DNA from: Aquabacterium sp.
GTDB taxonomy: Bacteria > Pseudomonadota > Gammaproteobacteria > Burkholderiales > Burkholderiaceae_C
Length of the DNA: 64,000 bases
Reading direction: 5' to 3'
NCBI RefSeq assembly: GCF_016195855.1
Contig: NZ_JACPYU010000004.1
Span: 1-64,000, forward strand
In this document: one piece after another, positions 9,744 through 18,163 of the stretch
Numbering within the stretch: the stretch's first letter is position 1
Layout: the number at the start of each line of letters is the position of its first letter
Made by a program: the position numbers and the translations under genes
The notes under the pieces: generated by a model
Database searches by the model: none
Seen by the model: the letters and a program-made list of their open reading frames with translations, nothing else
Told to the model about the DNA's origin: nothing

Positions 9744-11108
9744 TCAAGGCATCCGCGCCAACGCCACATTCTGTTCACGCGGCCCCAGCCAGACGGCCAG
9801 CATGAACAGCCCCAGCAGGGCATAGGTGTAAAAACCCCAGTCCAGCAGCCAGGTCAGGGGCTCGTTCACCTGCCAGGCGCCCAGAAAGGCCCTGGGCGCC
9901 GCCACCATGGCCCACAGCAGCAGCAAGAGCAGGCGGATCGTCACCTTCTGGGGGTGGGTGTTGCCCCAACGCCAGACCAAGGCCGCAGGCAGGACCAGCC
10001 AGCTGTAGTAGTACACCCAGGCCAGGGGCGACATCAACAGCATGGCCGGCATGGTCAAGGCGAACACAAGGTCGGTGTGGGTCATGCGACGCGCGCTGTC
10101 TGACAAGCCCGCATCCCCATCGGCGGTGCGCACCGACGATGCCCGGCCGATCGTCACCAACAAGGCACAGACCAGCGCGAGTTGCCCGCCCCAGGTCAGC
10201 CACCGCGCCACCATAGGCGCATGCCACATCGGCACATTGCGCGAGCCGCCCAGAAAGCGGCTGACATACGCCTGCCAGGACCCATTGAGGTTGGACGCGG
10301 CCCAATCCATCTGCCCCAGCCCAGCCATGTAATCCCGATAGGCCTGCACGCCGACCGGGTACAGGCCGATCAACACCGTCAGCAACAGGCAGGCCAAGGC
10401 GGTGGCCAGCACACGCCAGCGCCGGGCCAGCAGCAGTGACATCAGGAACAAGCCAAAGAAGAGCTTGATGCCCATCAGCAAGCCCAGGTAGAGGCCCGCC
10501 TGGGTGTCACGGCCTTGCCGCATCGCGCGCCAGCACAGCGCCAAGGGCAGCATCAGGATGAAGCTCACCTGGCCGAACAGGAAGTTGGCCCAGGAAGGAA
10601 ACCACAGATACAAGACCGCCGACGTGATCAGCCAGGCCTCGAAGGCCCGCCGCCGCCTGCCACGGTCAACAAAACCCAACTCGCTCAGAACCAGCCACAC
10701 AGCCGCCAGGGAACTGATGACGGACAACCACGCCCACAGCCGATGGAAAGACGCGATGTCCAGCACGGTCAGGGGTGCCAGCAGGACGCTGAAAAAAGGC
10801 GGGTTCAGGTTGGCCGGTCGACACAGCAGTTCGAGCTTGAGGTCGCGCTGCGCAGGCAGTGTGCTGACCAGATCCAGTTGCGCCTGGCTGTGTTTGTGAC
10901 AGGGGTGCCCCTCAGGCACTTTGTTGGGCACCGGCCAATACGGTGTCTGCCCCATGCGCACCCGCAGCGCAGACCCATGAAAACTGAGCAAATCGCTGCC
11001 CACCGGGCGCTGTGCATGTGCGTTGACCAGGCCGGCATAAAGAATGACCTCCAGGGCGAGCAGCACGCCAAACACCAGGGCCACAAAGGCACGCGTCAGA
11101 CTCCTCAT
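9744..11108 (-). CDS. GT-C fold membrane glycosyltransferase (DUF2029/GT87-like)
   Basis: About 454 residues, mostly hydrophobic, with a signal-anchor start (MRSLTRAFVALVFGVLL) and roughly ten membrane segments. The general pattern of a polytopic protein with a large early loop and the GIKLFFGLFL segment resembles DUF2029/GT87 polyprenyl-phosphate-dependent glycosyltransferases. The ATG at 11108 is chosen because it overlaps the TGA of the upstream pilin-like gene by 4 bp; an in-frame start 60 bp upstream is possible. Coupling to a pilin-like gene suggests it may decorate that protein, as TfpO and TfpW lie next to pilA in Pseudomonas. That role is inference. Confidence 0.65.
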   Translation of the reverse strand: MRSLTRAFVALVFGVLLALEVILYAGLVNAHAQRPVGSDLLSFHGSALRVRMGQTPYWPVPNKVPEGHPCHKHSQAQLDLVSTLPAQRDLKLELLCRPANLNPPFFSVLLAPLTVLDIASFHRLWAWLSVISSLAAVWLVLSELGFVDRGRRRRAFEAWLITSAVLYLWFPSWANFLFGQVSFILMLPLALCWRAMRQGRDTQAGLYLGLLMGIKLFFGLFLMSLLLARRWRVLATALACLLLTVLIGLYPVGVQAYRDYMAGLGQMDWAASNLNGSWQAYVSRFLGGSRNVPMWHAPMVARWLTWGGQLALVCALLVTIGRASSVRTADGDAGLSDSARRMTHTDLVFALTMPAMLLMSPLAWVYYYSWLVLPAALVWRWGNTHPQKVTIRLLLLLLWAMVAAPRAFLGAWQVNEPLTWLLDWGFYTYALLGLFMLAVWLGPREQNVALARMP

Positions 11109-11572
11109 GGCATGCACACATGGGGCAAGGAAGGCCACACCCATCCGGTCAGGTTCACACACCGCCACCGGATAGGCCCGCTTTGATCAGAATCAAGCTG
11201 CAATTCAATTGAAACAGCGGGTATGCCACTTATGCCCACTGCATCAATTCGAATATGACCGGCATGGCATTGTATTTTTGCGCCACGCCCAACCTCATAT
11301 ACCGGCGCCAGCCCCTGGCAAGGATCGCCGCCGGGCATGGCCACCATATTGCGCTCAATCTGCTGCCGCAGCGGCCTGGCCTGCACCAGCGCCTCGGTCA
11401 GATACCGCCCCTGCGTCAGATATTGATCATCACGCCACGTTCCCCAGGCCGTATAGGCAAGCACCGCCATGATCAAAATGAGAATGATGACGTTTAAGAA
11501 TATGCCACCAACCTGTCTGGCGGATACCAAATCCCCCCTTGATTTCACAATATGGTTTGCAAACATGACCAT
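11105..11572 (-). CDS. Type IV pilin-like protein lacking a standard prepilin motif
   Basis: A single N-terminal hydrophobic helix (IFLNVIILILIMAVLAYTAW) is followed by a region resembling the alpha-1 helix of PilA (TQGRYLTEALVQARPLRQQI) and a C-terminal cysteine pair (WRCVNLTG, PHVCMP) placed like the pilin D-loop disulphide. The usual G|FTLIE site is degenerate: after GG comes IFLN, with Asn where Glu5 is expected. The ATG at 11572 or 11566 is preferred; a GTG at 11644 would add 24 residues but has no ribosome site. Translation is coupled to the downstream GT-C gene. It could be a minor pilin or a pilin-derived membrane protein. Confidence 0.55.
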   Translation of the reverse strand: MVMFANHIVKSRGDLVSARQVGGIFLNVIILILIMAVLAYTAWGTWRDDQYLTQGRYLTEALVQARPLRQQIERNMVAMPGGDPCQGLAPVYEVGRGAKIQCHAGHIRIDAVGISGIPAVSIELQLDSDQSGPIRWRCVNLTGWVWPSLPHVCMP

Positions 11573-11899
11573 TTTTATCAACTTTCGCAAAAGAGGGTCA
11601 CCTGAGGCACGGGAATCCAGACAAAACCGCCAAAAAATTCGCACTAAGCCATAAATGATCGAAATAAAGGATTTTTTTACTTCATTGCCCGCATGGACCA
11701 GCCGACAAAGTCACTGCATGGTTATCCCGAATATAGCTAGTACCTGTTCGCGGTGAATGCCAGGGGACGGGCCTCAAAGCCAGTCAGGGTGGACAGAGGT
11801 GGTTTTGACCGCAAGCTTCAAAGCCACAGATGCCAGTTTGTACCGGCCTTGCCGTCAGTTTTGTGATTTTTTTCTCAACTACCTTTTAGGAGTTTAAAC
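11573..11899. other. AT-rich divergent intergenic region
   Basis: Separates the minus-strand pilin-like gene from the plus-strand flp gene. It is clearly richer in A+T than the flanks, especially 11573-11700, with runs of T and A. It must hold the promoters for both directions, but no convincing -35/-10 pair or sigma-54 site was found by eye. The flp ribosome binding site (TTTTAGGAG) lies at its right edge. Confidence 0.5.
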
Positions 11900-12082
11900 A
11901 TGATCCGTTCTGTCAAGAATTTCCTGCGTGACGAAGAAGGCGCCGTGGCCATCGAATATGCGCTGGTGGCAGCAGGCGTCGCCGGCATCGTCTACGCATT
12001 CTTCAGCAGCGACTCGGCCTACTTCAAGACCTTGCTGACCGATCTGTACAACAAGATCGCCACCAAGGCCAGCGGCGGCTGA
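11900..12082 (+). CDS. flp: Flp-family type IVb pilin, major Tad pilus subunit
   Basis: A 60-residue prepilin with a charged leader (MIRSVKNFLRDEEG) and processing site G14|AVAIEY, with the conserved Glu at +5 and Tyr at +6, then a hydrophobic helix. After cleavage by the CpaA/TadV peptidase this subunit forms the Flp fibre used in surface attachment and biofilm. A strong AGGAG lies 7 bases before the ATG. First gene of the Tad locus, followed by a predicted attenuator hairpin that would let it be expressed above the assembly genes. Confidence 0.95.
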   Translation: MIRSVKNFLRDEEGAVAIEYALVAAGVAGIVYAFFSSDSAYFKTLLTDLYNKIATKASGG

Positions 12083-12094
12083 TCACGGGCCGAC

Positions 12095-12142
12095 GCACGG
12101 TCCCGTTGATCGGGAAATAGGGGGGCCCCGCCCCCTTCTTTC
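12095..12142 (+). terminator. Hairpins after flp, possible attenuator
   Basis: Two stem-loops follow the first pilin gene: TCCCG-TTGAT-CGGGA, then a stronger one with GGGGG (12121-12125) and CCCCC (12131-12135) around a 5-base loop, extended by G-U and A-T pairs and followed by TTCTTTC. Position and shape fit partial termination between the abundant pilin and the rest of the operon. Confidence 0.5.
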
Positions 12143-12175
12143 ACCCACAGATCAGCCCTGAACTGGTGACACTCA

Positions 12176-12364
12176 ATGCCACAACGATCGACATCAGTGG
12201 TGGATTTCCAAAGCAAGGCAAGGGGCGTCATCGCCCTTGAATACGCCATTTTGGCGGCGGCCTTGGCAACGGCGATCGTGTTCCTGTTCATGCCCGATGT
12301 GTCCGGCGCGTTCATGTCCATGTTTACCTCGCTGTTCAAAAACGTCAGTCGCATTGCTCATTGA
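12176..12364 (+). CDS. Second Flp-family pilin
   Basis: A 62-residue protein with the Flp prepilin site G17|VIALEY and a following hydrophobic helix (AILAAALATAIVFLFM). It is diverged from the first pilin: a longer leader and no Lys-rich tail. It may be a minor subunit or an alternative pilin. Its stop codon lies 12 bp before the preferred start of the prepilin peptidase gene, so the two are probably translated together. Confidence 0.85.
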   Translation: MPQRSTSVVDFQSKARGVIALEYAILAAALATAIVFLFMPDVSGAFMSMFTSLFKNVSRIAH

Positions 12365-12375
12365 GAGTCAGCCTC

Positions 12376-12924
12376 ATGCCTGTCGCCCTGCTCCTGCTCA
12401 TGCTTTTGTTGCCGGTGATTCGGTCGGACCTCAAGGAACGGCGCATCCCCAACAACGTGTTGCTCGGATCGCTGATCACCTCCCTTGCGGTGGCCTTGAT
12501 CGGCTGGGGCACTTCAGATCAAGGCGCTGCCGCAGGTGCTGCGCACTGGGCTGGTGGTTTGCTGACCGGTCTGCTTTGTTTTCTGCCTCTGCACCTGCTT
12601 CGTGCCATGGGTGCCGGCGACGTCAAGCTGATGGCCACTTGTGGCGCATGTCTTGGCCCGGTCCTCGCCTGGCAAGCCGCCCTGGGGGCGTTGATGGTCG
12701 GCGGCGTAATGGCTGTCATGTGGCAGTTGTGGTTCGGCTTGCCCTTCATTGTCTTGTGGCGCCCGTTCGGCGCCATCTGGTCCAGGGTCACATCGCTTGT
12801 TTTCGCCACTGGCTCACCAGGCCAGATCGAAGGCAGGACGGGCGGCCCACTTCGTCACACGTCAGCCAGGCTGCCGTTTTCCCTGCCGATACTGCTCGCC
12901 AGCATCGGTGTCGTGTTTATTTGA
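12376..12924 (+). CDS. cpaA: Prepilin peptidase CpaA/TadV (A24 family)
   Basis: A small polytopic membrane aspartic protease of about 182 residues that cleaves the Flp leaders and the TadE-type pseudopilins. The two catalytic Asp of the family are visible: D18 in VIRSDLKERRIPN and D82 in GAGDVKLM. It has only the protease part, without the N-terminal methylase domain of PilD, as usual for TadV. The ATG at 12376 follows a GAGAG; a TTG at 12361 is the alternative. Confidence 0.9.
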   Translation: MPVALLLLMLLLPVIRSDLKERRIPNNVLLGSLITSLAVALIGWGTSDQGAAAGAAHWAGGLLTGLLCFLPLHLLRAMGAGDVKLMATCGACLGPVLAWQAALGALMVGGVMAVMWQLWFGLPFIVLWRPFGAIWSRVTSLVFATGSPGQIEGRTGGPLRHTSARLPFSLPILLASIGVVFI

Positions 12925-12996
12925 TATCGCGTTCTTGATCCGCAGGCCCACCAGGCCCGCATCCCTGATCGAGACTAACTCGGGAGCGTCTCACTC

Positions 12997-13857
12997 ATGA
13001 GATTCCGTGGTGTATTGATGCTGATCTTCGCGGCGCTGGCAGGCTTGCTGGCCATCGTGCTTGCAACACAATGGATGCGCTCCCAGACGATGGGCTCCCG
13101 AGCCTCGCCCATTGCCGTGGCCACAACCGACATCCCGATGGGATCGATGCTGTCGCCCGAGATGGTCAGGCTGGCCCCATGGCCGGAAGAGGCCAGACCC
13201 GACGGGGCGTTCACCGACCTGGCCACGCTTCGCAACCGTGTCCTCGTGGCCGCGGTTCAAAAAGGTGAGCCCATCGTGGCCCGCCGTCTGGCGCCCGAAG
13301 GCTCCAAAGGCGGACTGACGGCCATCGTGCCACCAGGCAAACGGGCGATCACCGTGCGCGTCAACGATGTCGTCGGTGTGGCCGGTTTCGCACTGCCCGG
13401 CACCTATGTGGACGTCCTGGTCAACACCCAGGTCGGCCCGGAAGGCGGCGGCAAGCAGGAGTCGATCTCCAAGATCGTGCTGGAGCGCATCCTGGTGCTG
13501 GCTGTGGCGCAGGACGTCGAGCGCGATGCCACCAAGCCCCAAGTCTCCAACGCCGTGACGCTGGAAGTCACGCCCGAGCAGGCTGAGATTCTGGACCTGG
13601 CCAGAAGTGTTGGCGCACTCTCGCTGGTGCTGCGCAACCAGACCGAAGCCAAGGGTGCAGGTACCTCCGGCGTCACCAAGGACGAATTGCTCGGCCTGCG
13701 TGCCTCGGCTCCGGCCCCGACGCCATCGGCACCCAAAGCGGCACCGGCGCCGCGCGCCACCAGCGTCCGCGTGAGTGCACCGGCGCCCACACCACCGCGT
13801 CCCAAGGATTGCGTGGAAGTCATTCGGGCTGGCGCACACAGCCAGGAATGTTTCTAA
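12997..13857 (+). CDS. cpaB: Flp pilus assembly protein CpaB/RcpC
   Basis: A 286-residue protein with an N-terminal membrane anchor (LMLIFAALAGLLAIVLATQW), an SAF domain starting around VATTDIPMGSMLS, and the conserved RAITVRVNDVVGVAGF and GTYVDVLVN motifs of RcpC/CpaB. It is a periplasmic component thought to work with the secretin and pilus. The last ~60 residues are Ala/Pro-rich and end with a cysteine pair. GGGAG precedes the ATG. Confidence 0.93.
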   Translation: MRFRGVLMLIFAALAGLLAIVLATQWMRSQTMGSRASPIAVATTDIPMGSMLSPEMVRLAPWPEEARPDGAFTDLATLRNRVLVAAVQKGEPIVARRLAPEGSKGGLTAIVPPGKRAITVRVNDVVGVAGFALPGTYVDVLVNTQVGPEGGGKQESISKIVLERILVLAVAQDVERDATKPQVSNAVTLEVTPEQAEILDLARSVGALSLVLRNQTEAKGAGTSGVTKDELLGLRASAPAPTPSAPKAAPAPRATSVRVSAPAPTPPRPKDCVEVIRAGAHSQECF

Positions 13858-13881
13858 AGTCCCCCCTGCCTGAGAACGAAC

Positions 13882-15585
13882 ATGAGTCAATCTATCAGTC
13901 CTCTCACGCTGGCCCGTTCTGCCTTGGGGTGGGCCGCCTTGTCATGCTGCCTGCTGACCGGCTCCTCCTGGGCCGCCGGCGGTGCCTGCAACCGTGTCGA
14001 CATCGCCCCCATCGTCAAAGTGGCGCTGGGCAAATCGACCATCATCCGCCCCCAGAACCCGATTCAACGCATCGTGCTGGGGTCGGCCCCCACGACGGCC
14101 AACGCCAGCGCCAACAATGCGCAAGGTGCAGCCAGCAGCCGCAATGGCGCGGCCGATGTCGACGTCATGCTGCTGAGCCCCAATGAGGTGTACCTGCTGG
14201 GCAAGACGCTGGGCTCCACCAACATCGTGCTGATGGACCGCAGTGGCACGTGCACCGCCTTCGACGTGCTGGTCAGCATGGATGCCCTGGGGCTGCAGAG
14301 CTTGATCCAGGAGCTGGTGCCCCAGGAAAAGGGCATCAAGGTCACCACGGCCAATGAAGCCATCGTGCTGTCGGGCGAAGTCTCGGACAACGAGGCCCTC
14401 ACGCGGGTCGTGGACCTGGCGCAGGCCTTTGTGGGCAACAGCGCCACCGGATCGGGCGCTGGCAGCCGCAACACCAAGATCATCAACATGCTGGGCGTGG
14501 GTGCCCCCCAGCAGGTGCTGCTTGAAGTCAAGGTCGCGGAAATCTCCAAGACCCTGCTCGATGAGTTCGGCATCGATTTTTCAAGGGCTTTCGTGAACGC
14601 CAGAGGCAACACGGTTCAGGCGCTCAGTGGCCTGCTGGGCGGCGCGCCGCTGACGCTCGACAAGTTCAAGGGTGTGGGCACGGACTCGGCCCTGAGCTCC
14701 GTGGGCGCCACCGTTGGCGGCACGCTGGGCAGCGGGACAGGCGCGACGGCGGGCAACGTCACGCGCACCCCCGTCTTCGACAGCAACGGCAACCTGCTCT
14801 ACAACAACTACACGACCACCTTTGGCACGGTCCCGGCCAAGAGCGTGAGCAGCACCAAGCTGAACATGCAAAAGACCGATGGGCTGGTCAAGGTGCTGGC
14901 TGAGCCCACCATCATGGCCATCAGCGGCCAGACCGGCAGCTTCCTGGCGGGCGGCAAGATCCTCATCCCCGTGAGCCAGAACAGCTCCTCCGGCGCCACC
15001 AGCTTCACGCTGGAGGAAAAAGAGTTTGGTGTGGCGGTGAGCTTCACGCCCACCGTGCTGGGTGGCGGCCGCATCAACCTGCACGTGCGCCCGGAAGTCT
15101 CCGAGCTCAATGCAACAGGCGTCTCCATCGCAGGCCTGGCAGGCAACACGGTCCTGCCTTCGTTCACGTCGCGCAAGGCTGAAACCACCGTGCAACTGGC
15201 TGACGGCCAGAGCTTTGCCATCGGTGGCCTGGTGAAGAACAACGCCACGACCAGCATCACGGCCTTCCCCTTCCTGGGCGAGCTGCCCGTGATCGGGGCC
15301 CTGTTCAGGAGCTCGCAGTTCCAGACCGATCGCACCGAGCTGGTCTTCATCATCACCCCGCGCCTGGTCAAGCCGCTGCCGGCCGACTTCAAGCTGCCCA
15401 CTGACGGCTATGTGCCGCCAAGCCGCTCGGACCTCATCCTCGAAGGTCGAACGGAAGGCAAGCGCGCGGATGACGACGCGCAGCACGAGGCACAGCAGCC
15501 CAAGGCCGACAGCCCGACATCTCACACGCCCCAATCTGCCAAGCAAGGCGGATTCGACCTGGGGTCGCCCAAGGAAAAGCCATGA
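13882..15585 (+). CDS. cpaC: Tad secretin CpaC/RcpA, outer membrane channel
   Basis: A 567-residue protein with a signal peptide ending near SSWAAGG, an N-terminal pilus/BON part (ANEAIVLSGEVSDNEA around residue 155-170) and a C-terminal secretin domain: VLAEPTIMAISGQ, the gate region LAGGKILIPV, and LPVIGALFRSSQFQTDRTEL before FIITPRLV. It forms the multimeric outer membrane pore of the Flp pilus. An Ala/Asn-rich insertion lies around residues 70-90. A polar tail rich in Gln, Asp and Lys ends the protein. ATGA overlap with the next gene indicates coupling. Confidence 0.95.
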   Translation: MSQSISPLTLARSALGWAALSCCLLTGSSWAAGGACNRVDIAPIVKVALGKSTIIRPQNPIQRIVLGSAPTTANASANNAQGAASSRNGAADVDVMLLSPNEVYLLGKTLGSTNIVLMDRSGTCTAFDVLVSMDALGLQSLIQELVPQEKGIKVTTANEAIVLSGEVSDNEALTRVVDLAQAFVGNSATGSGAGSRNTKIINMLGVGAPQQVLLEVKVAEISKTLLDEFGIDFSRAFVNARGNTVQALSGLLGGAPLTLDKFKGVGTDSALSSVGATVGGTLGSGTGATAGNVTRTPVFDSNGNLLYNNYTTTFGTVPAKSVSSTKLNMQKTDGLVKVLAEPTIMAISGQTGSFLAGGKILIPVSQNSSSGATSFTLEEKEFGVAVSFTPTVLGGGRINLHVRPEVSELNATGVSIAGLAGNTVLPSFTSRKAETTVQLADGQSFAIGGLVKNNATTSITAFPFLGELPVIGALFRSSQFQTDRTELVFIITPRLVKPLPADFKLPTDGYVPPSRSDLILEGRTEGKRADDDAQHEAQQPKADSPTSHTPQSAKQGGFDLGSPKEKP

Positions 15586-15902
15586 TGAACCGCATCCCTT
15601 CTTCCCTGCGCATTGCCGCCTCTGCGCTCTTGAGTGCCACGGTCGCCACGGTGTTGGCCGGCTGCGCGGCATCCACCTCACCGCAGCAGGACGCCCGTTT
15701 CGGTGACAGCGTTCACCGCCTCAACGAGCAGCAACGCCTCCAGCCGGAGGCCAGCCGCACCAATGAGGGCAAGACGCTCGGTGCCGATGGCCGCACGGTG
15801 CGCGCCAGTTCTGACCGCCTGCTGGAAAGCTACCGCACGCCGCAAGCCAACGAGGTTCAGAGCGTCGGCACCATTGGCAACGTTGGCGGGACGAGCCGTT
15901 GA
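15582..15902 (+). CDS. Small Tad-locus lipoprotein
   Basis: About 105 residues, with a lipoprotein signal ending in lipobox VLAGC and a mature part containing FGDSVHRLNEQQRLQPEA. The FG(D/N)SVR-type motif is common in short lipoproteins placed after the secretin gene in betaproteobacterial Tad loci, where they may do the job of RcpB/CpaD (secretin pilotin or stabiliser). It overlaps the secretin gene by 4 bp; ATG at 15582 or 15585 are both possible. The role is inferred from position. Confidence 0.7.
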   Translation: MMNRIPSSLRIAASALLSATVATVLAGCAASTSPQQDARFGDSVHRLNEQQRLQPEASRTNEGKTLGADGRTVRASSDRLLESYRTPQANEVQSVGTIGNVGGTSR

Positions 15903-15904
15903 CC

Positions 15905-17128
15905 ATGAAAGCCATCCACTGCAGCGGGCGCAAGCAAAGAGGCGCCTTCGCCATCTTCGCGGCCATCGCCATGGCGGTGTTGCTTGGCGCCATCGGGCTC
16001 GCCGTAGATGGTGGCCGCCTGTTGACCAACAAGAGCGAGTTGCAATCGGCTGCGGACGCCTGTGCGCTGGCAGCTGTATCCGAGCTGGTCTGCAACGCCA
16101 CCGACGCGTCGTGCCTGAGCCGCGCGGCCAAGCGGGGCGTGGCACTGGGCAACCGCAACAAGAAGGACCTGCAGAGTTCGGACGTGACCATCACCGAAGC
16201 CGACGTCACCTTCTCGACCTCGATCAACGGCACCTTCGACAAGAGCCAGAATGCCGCGCGCTATGCCAAGTGTGCGGTCGCCCCGGCCGGCATCGCGCCG
16301 ACCTTTCTGGGCATGCTGGGTATCAAGAGCATGCTGGCCAAGAGCACGGCTGTGGCCGGCCTGAGCGGCGGCCAGACCCTGTGCGTGAATGCGCCCATCG
16401 CCGTGTGCAGCGGAACGACCCTGAGCACGGGCCAATGGCTGGCAGAGGCCTACACCGACAAGAAGGGCACGCTGGGCGGGTCCGTGTTCAAGTGGGCACT
16501 GCTGTCTGGCAAGGGCGGCGCCAGCACCATTGCGGGGGCACTGGCCTCCAATGACAACACGTGCGCCTCCAAGGGCGACCCGGTGGTCTTTCCTGGTGTG
16601 GCCAGTGGCGTGAGCGACGAATACAACTCGCACTTCGGTCTCTACAAATCGGCCTCTACGGATCTGAGCGCCTCCAGCACGTCGATACCGGACAAGACGG
16701 GCTACGGCTACCCCACCGCGACCATCGGCGTGAACAACACCTCAGCCTATCTGGACTACCTGAGCAAGCGCAGCAGCAACGCGGCCTTCAGCCCCACCGA
16801 CTACAAGGACCCCAGCGGTGGCAAGTCCTTCAACACCAATACCTACAAGAAGGTGGCCACCTCCGCCGAGTTGCTCAAGTACGGCAAGGACCGGCGCATC
16901 CTCACCCTGATCGTGGCGGACTGCAAGTCTTCTGCGCCCGCCATCACCGACAGCGCCTGCGTGCTCATGCTCAACCCCATGGACAACGGCAACGGCGCCA
17001 GCAGTACCCCGCTGTATCTGCAGTACCTGGGCAAGCCGGGCAGCAGCGGCACACCCTGCCAGACAAGCGGCCTGCCGGACTCATCCGGCACGGGCATCGG
17101 CAGCACCGTGCCCACCCTGGTGAATTGA
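15905..17128 (+). CDS. tadG: TadG-like pilus assembly protein
   Basis: About 407 residues. The N-terminus (RGAFAIFAAIAMAVLLGAIGLAVDGGRL) is the TadE/G-like membrane segment, followed by the ADACALAAVSEL region typical of TadG. The larger C-terminal periplasmic part contains many Ser, Thr, Gly and several Cys. A Glu is missing at +5 after the Gly13, unlike in the two following TadE-like proteins, so it is probably anchored and not processed like a pilin. The ATG at 15905 is preferred over a TTG at 15899 that overlaps the previous stop. Confidence 0.85.
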   Translation: MKAIHCSGRKQRGAFAIFAAIAMAVLLGAIGLAVDGGRLLTNKSELQSAADACALAAVSELVCNATDASCLSRAAKRGVALGNRNKKDLQSSDVTITEADVTFSTSINGTFDKSQNAARYAKCAVAPAGIAPTFLGMLGIKSMLAKSTAVAGLSGGQTLCVNAPIAVCSGTTLSTGQWLAEAYTDKKGTLGGSVFKWALLSGKGGASTIAGALASNDNTCASKGDPVVFPGVASGVSDEYNSHFGLYKSASTDLSASSTSIPDKTGYGYPTATIGVNNTSAYLDYLSKRSSNAAFSPTDYKDPSGGKSFNTNTYKKVATSAELLKYGKDRRILTLIVADCKSSAPAITDSACVLMLNPMDNGNGASSTPLYLQYLGKPGSSGTPCQTSGLPDSSGTGIGSTVPTLVN

Positions 17129-17129
17129 C

Positions 17130-17642
17130 ATGCGCACAACCAGGATGCCGACCTTCACCCCCCGTACCCGCCATGCCCGGCAGGCAGGCGCGGTGGCCAT
17201 TGAACTGGCCCTCGTCTCCATCCTGCTGGCCGTGATGATGTTTGGTGCGCTGGACCTGGGTCGCGCCATGTACGCGTACAACGAGATCGTTCAGTCCACA
17301 CGCTCGGCTGCGCGCTATCTGGCCACCAGCACGACCATCGGCACCACCGAGATCACCCGTGCCCGCAACCTGGTCGTGTATGGCAACTTCTCCAGCAGCG
17401 GCCCTGCCTTGACCAATGAGCTCACGTCGTCCAACACGCACATTCAGTTTTGCTCACCCACGTATTGCGACATCGCCGGCAAGACCACCTCAGACATGAA
17501 CAACCAGGCTGTCAGCGGCGCCAGCTCGGTCAACCTGGTGGTGGTGCAGGTGAGCAATCTGACCTTGGTGACCTACTTTCCCCAGGTGGTGGCCAACATG
17601 CTGTTTCGCCCGATCACCGTGACCTTCCCGAGGGTGAGCTGA
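17130..17642 (+). CDS. tadE: TadE-like pseudopilin
   Basis: A 170-residue protein with prepilin-like site G20|AVAIEL (Glu at +5), a hydrophobic helix (LVSILLAVMMFGALDLGRAMYAY) and a periplasmic C-terminal domain with a Cys pair (FCSPTYC). TadE and TadF pseudopilins are cleaved by TadV and are needed for Flp pilus assembly. It starts right after the tadG stop and ends one base before the next TadE-like gene. Confidence 0.9.
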   Translation: MRTTRMPTFTPRTRHARQAGAVAIELALVSILLAVMMFGALDLGRAMYAYNEIVQSTRSAARYLATSTTIGTTEITRARNLVVYGNFSSSGPALTNELTSSNTHIQFCSPTYCDIAGKTTSDMNNQAVSGASSVNLVVVQVSNLTLVTYFPQVVANMLFRPITVTFPRVS

Positions 17643-17643
17643 C

Positions 17644-18132
17644 ATGTCCAAGCTGAGCGCCACCGCCAAGGCCGCATCCCTCTCGCTCCGCCAGCGCATG
17701 CGCGGCGCGACGACCGTCGAGTTCGCCTTGTGCTTTGTGGCCTTTCTGCCCCTGTTCTTCGGCGTCATCGAGCTGGCACGTTATGCCTACCTGCGCAATG
17801 CAGCCGCAGAAGCCGTGCGGCTGGGCGCCCGCACCGTGGCCGCGTGCGATGCCAACAGCACCACGCAAGACAAGGCCGTCAGCCGCATGAGGGAAGTGCT
17901 GCCACAGATCCCCTCCAGCTACAGCGCTTACGTGACCTTCACCAAAACGAAGAGCGACATGAGCACCACCTGCAGCAGCAACGCCGACTGCGCCTATGTG
18001 ACCGTCACGCTCACCAACGTGCCCGTCGCCACCGTCATCCCGCTGGTTTCATTGAGCCTGACCATTCCCACGGTGTCATCCACCGTGCCCAGGGAAATCA
18101 TGAGCAGCACCAACAACAGCTTCTGCAGTTGA
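17644..18132 (+). CDS. Second TadE-like pseudopilin (TadF position)
   Basis: A 162-residue protein with prepilin-like site G21|ATTVEF (Glu at +5), a hydrophobic helix (CFVAFLPLFFGVIELARYAYLRNA) and a domain with four Cys. Its position after tadE suggests the TadF role. It is a paralogue of the preceding gene and is in the same transcript. Confidence 0.85.
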   Translation: MSKLSATAKAASLSLRQRMRGATTVEFALCFVAFLPLFFGVIELARYAYLRNAAAEAVRLGARTVAACDANSTTQDKAVSRMREVLPQIPSSYSAYVTFTKTKSDMSTTCSSNADCAYVTVTLTNVPVATVIPLVSLSLTIPTVSSTVPREIMSSTNNSFCS

Positions 18133-18163
18133 GACTGCTCACCACCACATAAAGCGAGCGCGT

